A stretch of 7,662 bases of DNA from Saprospiraceae bacterium (lineage in GTDB: Bacteria; Bacteroidota; Bacteroidia; Chitinophagales; Saprospiraceae), in NCBI GenBank assembly GCA_023300835.1, contig JALZVB010000388.1:1-7662 (forward strand). The letters run 5' to 3'. The position numbers and the translations under genes were made by a program. Positions 5,188 through 7,662 of this stretch are shown here, piece after piece. The notes under the pieces are model-generated. The model saw only the letters and a list, made by a program, of their open reading frames with translations, was not told the origin of the DNA and searched no databases. Within the stretch, counting starts at the first letter, position 1, and the number at the start of each line of letters is the position of its first letter.

Positions 5188-6738
5188 TTACTTACATTCC
5201 AATGTAATAAAAGGACATACCATTTCCTCTAACGAAACCCCACCATGCTGGAAAGTATCAGAGAACAACCTGTTGTAATGGTTGTAGTTGTTGGGATATA
5301 AGAAGAAATAATTGTCTTTTGCAAAAATAAAGGTAGAGCTGATATTGGGCTTTGGCAAACCTACTTTATGGGGATCATCTTGTGCGATGACATGCTTCTT
5401 TTCAAACTTTACATTACGACCGACTTTGTACCGAAGATTTGTTGAAGTCTCCCTATCTGCAACGACTTTAGAAGGTTGGCTAACCCTAATGGTTCCGTGA
5501 TCGGTAGTTATAAATAGTTTTATATCTTTCTCTGCCAGTGTCAACAGGGCATTCCAAATAGGTGAATTCTTGAACCATGATAACGTAAGTGAGCGGTATG
5601 CTTTTTCGTCAGAAGCCAATTCTTTTAGGACTTCCATCTCTGTTCTGGCATGCGACAGCATATCTATGAAATTATATACAATAACGGTAAGATCGTTATT
5701 GAGACAATTATGGATGTTATCCTGTAAGTGTCTCGCATCATTGTTATTGGTTATCTTAAAGTATTGCCATTTTAGATCTTTGTGTAGCAGTCGTTCTATT
5801 TGCTTTTCTAGAAATTGGCCTTCATATTGATTCTTTCCGCCACTTTCGTTATCGTTTAACCAATACTTAGGGAAATTCTTCTGGATATCCAGCGGTGTCA
5901 TACCTGCAAAAATCGCATTCCTAGAGTATTGCGTAGCTGTAGGTAAAATCGACAAGAAGTTTTCTTCAGATATTATTCTGTAGAAATCTTCAATTACAGG
6001 CTTTATCATTAACCACTGATCATACCTGAGATTGTCAAATAATACCAAGACATTACTTTTATCTTTATCAAGTTGTGGAAACAGTTTCTTTCTCAATAGA
6101 TTGTGAGAGAACGTCATGTCCTCATCTCCCATCCAGTTCTGATAATTTTTCTCTACGTATTTACAGAACTCACTATTAGCATCTTGTTTTTGTGTATCTA
6201 ATATAGCTTTGAGAGAATCATTTTCTGACTCATCCAATTTTAATTCCCAGTCTACTATCTTCTTATAAAGGGCATTCCACCCTTCTAAGTCTAATCCACT
6301 ATGGATCTCTAGAGATATATTTCTGAAATCCTGCTGATAACTAGTTGCTGTCTTCTCTGAAACAATACGTTTGTTATCTATGACTTTTTTAAGCGTCATC
6401 AAGATTTGGTTAGGATTCACTGGTTTTATAAGGTAATCATTGATCAATGAACCTATGGCATTCTCCATCAAGTCTTCCGCCTCATTTTTGGTAATCATAA
6501 CGATGGGAAGCGATTTATTAGTCGCTCTTATTTTCTCTAGTGTTTCTAATCCAGTTATACCTGGCATGGATTCGTCCAGAAAAACGCAATCTATTGTATT
6601 ATCAGTTGCCAAAACATCTAATGCATCATGCCCATTGGTAACTTCGATGACTTCGTAACCCTTTTTGGCAAGGAAAAACAATTGTGGCTTTAGTAAATCT
6701 ATTTCATCGTCAGCCCAGAGGATTCTTACTTTTGACAT
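5188..6738 (-). CDS. porX: T9SS response regulator PorX, receiver plus PglZ-type domain
   Basis: This 516-residue protein has the length and architecture of PorX. The N-terminal receiver domain (1 to about 125) keeps the acidic pair Asp10-Asp11, phospho-acceptor Asp55 in FLDESMPG, Thr83 and Lys105 in YLIKP. A helical middle (about 130-220) leads to a C-terminal PglZ/alkaline-phosphatase-like domain: FDNLRYDQW with Asp235, PTATQYSRNAIFAG at 266-279 (nucleophile Thr region), DMLSHAR with Asp359 and His363, TTDHG with Asp413 and His414, and FQHGG with His498; these are the expected zinc ligands. In Porphyromonas gingivalis and Flavobacterium, PorX is phosphorylated via PorY, is needed for T9SS function and T9SS gene expression through SigP, and has phosphodiesterase activity on nucleotide substrates. 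It is cytoplasmic. All key residues are intact. It is divergent from the HD phosphohydrolase gene; I recall this pairing in other Bacteroidota. Confidence 0.95.
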   Translation of the reverse strand: MSKVRILWADDEIDLLKPQLFFLAKKGYEVIEVTNGHDALDVLATDNTIDCVFLDESMPGITGLETLEKIRATNKSLPIVMITKNEAEDLMENAIGSLINDYLIKPVNPNQILMTLKKVIDNKRIVSEKTATSYQQDFRNISLEIHSGLDLEGWNALYKKIVDWELKLDESENDSLKAILDTQKQDANSEFCKYVEKNYQNWMGDEDMTFSHNLLRKKLFPQLDKDKSNVLVLFDNLRYDQWLMIKPVIEDFYRIISEENFLSILPTATQYSRNAIFAGMTPLDIQKNFPKYWLNDNESGGKNQYEGQFLEKQIERLLHKDLKWQYFKITNNNDARHLQDNIHNCLNNDLTVIVYNFIDMLSHARTEMEVLKELASDEKAYRSLTLSWFKNSPIWNALLTLAEKDIKLFITTDHGTIRVSQPSKVVADRETSTNLRYKVGRNVKFEKKHVIAQDDPHKVGLPKPNISSTFIFAKDNYFFLYPNNYNHYNRLFSDTFQHGGVSLEEMVCPFITLECK

Positions 6739-6789
6739 CTATACAATTTTTGGTTTTTCAGTGAAAATTATGACTTCACGATTCTACAG

Positions 6790-6797
6790 CAAAGGTG
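6790..6797 (-). promoter_or_regulatory. Candidate -7 promoter box (CACCTTTG) of porX
   Basis: CACCTTTG on the minus strand matches TAnnTTTG at five of six fixed bases and is followed by C. It lies 51 bases before the porX ATG at 6738, leaving a leader of roughly 45 bases. I see no -33 element at the usual distance. Confidence 0.28.
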
Positions 6798-6833
6798 GCA
6801 TAATAAAGCATATCGAACGGATTGCATTTTACT

Positions 6834-6854
6834 TCTAGTACTTTTGCTACTAGA
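6834..6854. promoter_or_regulatory. Inverted repeat enclosing the HD-gene -7 box
   Basis: TCTAGTA (6834-6840) and TACTAGA (6848-6854) are perfect 7-base inverted arms around CTTTTGC. The repeat ends one base before the ATG at 6856 and contains the whole candidate -7 box. It could be an operator or, if transcribed from further upstream, a hairpin covering the start codon. Confidence 0.42.
6839..6846 (+). promoter_or_regulatory. Candidate -7 promoter box (TACTTTTG) of the HD phosphohydrolase gene
   Basis: TACTTTTG fully matches TAnnTTTG and is identical to the box proposed for the antiporter gene. It ends 9 bases before the ATG at 6856, so the mRNA would be leaderless or have only a few leading bases. 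A TTG at 6822-6824 is 14 bases upstream, closer than a usual -33 element. Confidence 0.42.
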
Positions 6855-6855
6855 T

Positions 6856-7662
6856 ATGAGTAAAATAAAGATAATTAACGACCCTATTTATGGCATGATT
6901 TCATTTCCATATGAGATACTATACGACATAATAGACCACCCTTATTTCCAGCGACTTAGACGAATCTCACAGATGGGATTAACTAACTTAGTCTACCCTT
7001 GTGCCAATCACAGCCGATTCAGTCATGCACTTGGCGCTCTGCACCTTATGACAGAAGCCATTGATACATTGAAAAAGAAAGGAGTTGAAATAAGTGAAGA
7101 CGAACATCTAGGCGTATGCGCTGCGATACTGCTGCACGATGTGGGTCACGGCCCAATTTCACATGCATTAGAACAGCTTATCTATCCCAAGCATCATGAA
7201 GATATATCATTAGATATAATGATAAAGTTCAACGAAATCTACGAAGGACAATTGGATACAGCTATTTCTATATTCAAGGGAGAATACAACCGACCGTTCT
7301 TGAAAGACCTCGTGTCGAGCCAACTCGATATGGATAGAATGGACTACCTTACTAGAGACAGCTTCTTTACTGGTGTTGCAGAGGGAGTTATTGGGTATAA
7401 GCGCATAATCTCTATGATGAATGTCGTGGATGATGAGTTGGTTGTAGAGGAAAAGGCAATATTTTCAATAGAGAAATTCTTGGTAGCTAGACATTTCATG
7501 TATTGGCAGGTGTATCTGCATAAAACATCTATAGCGGCAGAGAAGATGTTGCAGAAGTTTATCATGCGAGTCGACAAAATATGCTATAATCAAAATGACA
7601 ATTTATTGTCAAAAACAGCTTTAGGCACTTTTTTTGCAAAAATAGGCATGAGATCGGAAGAG
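6856..7662 (+). CDS. HD-superfamily phosphohydrolase (COG1078, dNTPase/SAMHD1-like), 3' partial
   Basis: The frame is open from ATG at 6856 to the right edge (269 codons); relatives are about 400 residues, so the C-terminal third is missing. The start IINDPIYGMISFP and then HPYFQRLRRISQMGLTNLVYP (residues 28-48) are hallmarks of the family. Metal ligands of the HD domain are visible: His57 in SRFSHALG, His94-Asp95 in LLHDVGHGPISH, and Asp158 in SSQLDMDRMDYLTRDS, which is the dNTPase/SAMHD1-type signature. It probably hydrolyses nucleoside triphosphates in the cytoplasm; substrate unknown. It is divergent from porX across 117 bases. There is no Shine-Dalgarno site, and a promoter box sits 9 bases before the ATG. 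The last four codons (R-S-E-E) come from apparent sequencing adapter and should not be treated as protein sequence; trusted sequence ends near 7650. Confidence 0.9.
   Translation, partial: MSKIKIINDPIYGMISFPYEILYDIIDHPYFQRLRRISQMGLTNLVYPCANHSRFSHALGALHLMTEAIDTLKKKGVEISEDEHLGVCAAILLHDVGHGPISHALEQLIYPKHHEDISLDIMIKFNEIYEGQLDTAISIFKGEYNRPFLKDLVSSQLDMDRMDYLTRDSFFTGVAEGVIGYKRIISMMNVVDDELVVEEKAIFSIEKFLVARHFMYWQVYLHKTSIAAEKMLQKFIMRVDKICYNQNDNLLSKTALGTFFAKIGMRSEE
7651..7662. other. Apparent Illumina adapter sequence at the contig end
   Basis: AGATCGGAAGAG is identical to the first 12 bases of the common Illumina TruSeq adapter and occupies the very last bases of the window. A 12-base exact match at the terminus is most unlikely by chance. 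This is an artefact, not genome sequence, and indicates that the window ends at a contig end. Confidence 0.9.

Noticed and set aside
5312..6658. Several short plus-strand open frames within porX (5312-5500, 5570-5830, 6440-6658)
   Set aside because: All are antisense to strongly conserved PorX coding sequence and show no protein-like features.
5188..6738. PglZ domain as a sign of a BREX phage-defence system
   Set aside because: The N-terminal receiver domain and full-length match identify PorX, and none of the other BREX genes is present.
7344..7577. 77-codon minus-strand open frame within the HD phosphohydrolase gene
   Set aside because: It is antisense to conserved HD-family sequence and has no supporting features.

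Overview
The window looks like the chromosome of an AT-rich Bacteroidota bacterium. The evidence is a PorX regulator of the type IX secretion system (T9SS), a protein with a T9SS type A C-terminal sorting domain, a TatC with the extended cysteine-bearing first periplasmic loop usual in this phylum, no recognisable Shine-Dalgarno sites, and TAnnTTTG-type promoter boxes. I cannot place it reliably below phylum level; a marine or environmental relative of Flavobacteriales or Saprospirales would fit.

Layout, left to right. At 1-892 (minus) is the N-terminal part of a secreted protein with a LamG-like domain followed by the start of an Ig/PKD-like domain; it runs off the left edge. At 1028-2182 (minus) is a complete secreted protein with a lamin-tail-like domain, an EF-hand-like loop and a T9SS sorting tail, followed by a convincing rho-independent terminator at 962-999. 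At 2381-3304 (minus) is a Na+/Ca2+ exchanger-family antiporter with a GTG start. Divergent from it, at 3393-4196 (plus), is tatC. Convergent with tatC is a two-gene toxin-antitoxin operon on the minus strand: a DUF2384-type antitoxin at 4691-5113 and a RES-domain toxin at 4227-4688, with an inverted-repeat operator candidate in front. Upstream of it on the same strand is porX at 5188-6738, a response regulator fused to a PglZ-type phosphatase/phosphodiesterase domain. Divergent from porX, at 6856 to the right edge (plus), is the N-terminal two thirds or so of an HD-superfamily phosphohydrolase.

Functional links. PorX controls T9SS, and the protein at 1028-2182 is a predicted T9SS cargo; TatC is the core of a separate inner-membrane export route. 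The toxin-antitoxin pair is a self-contained cassette between the housekeeping genes porX and tatC. There is no sign of a phage, transposon, CRISPR array, tRNA or rRNA.

The last 12 bases, AGATCGGAAGAG, are identical to the start of the common Illumina TruSeq adapter. The right edge is therefore very probably an assembly end with untrimmed adapter, not genome sequence. I found no convincing undescribed system. The signals most worth checking are the adapter, two operator-like inverted repeats (one in front of the antitoxin, one straddling the HD gene's promoter box), and the repeated placement of a promoter box 7-9 bases before a start codon, which suggests leaderless or near-leaderless mRNAs.
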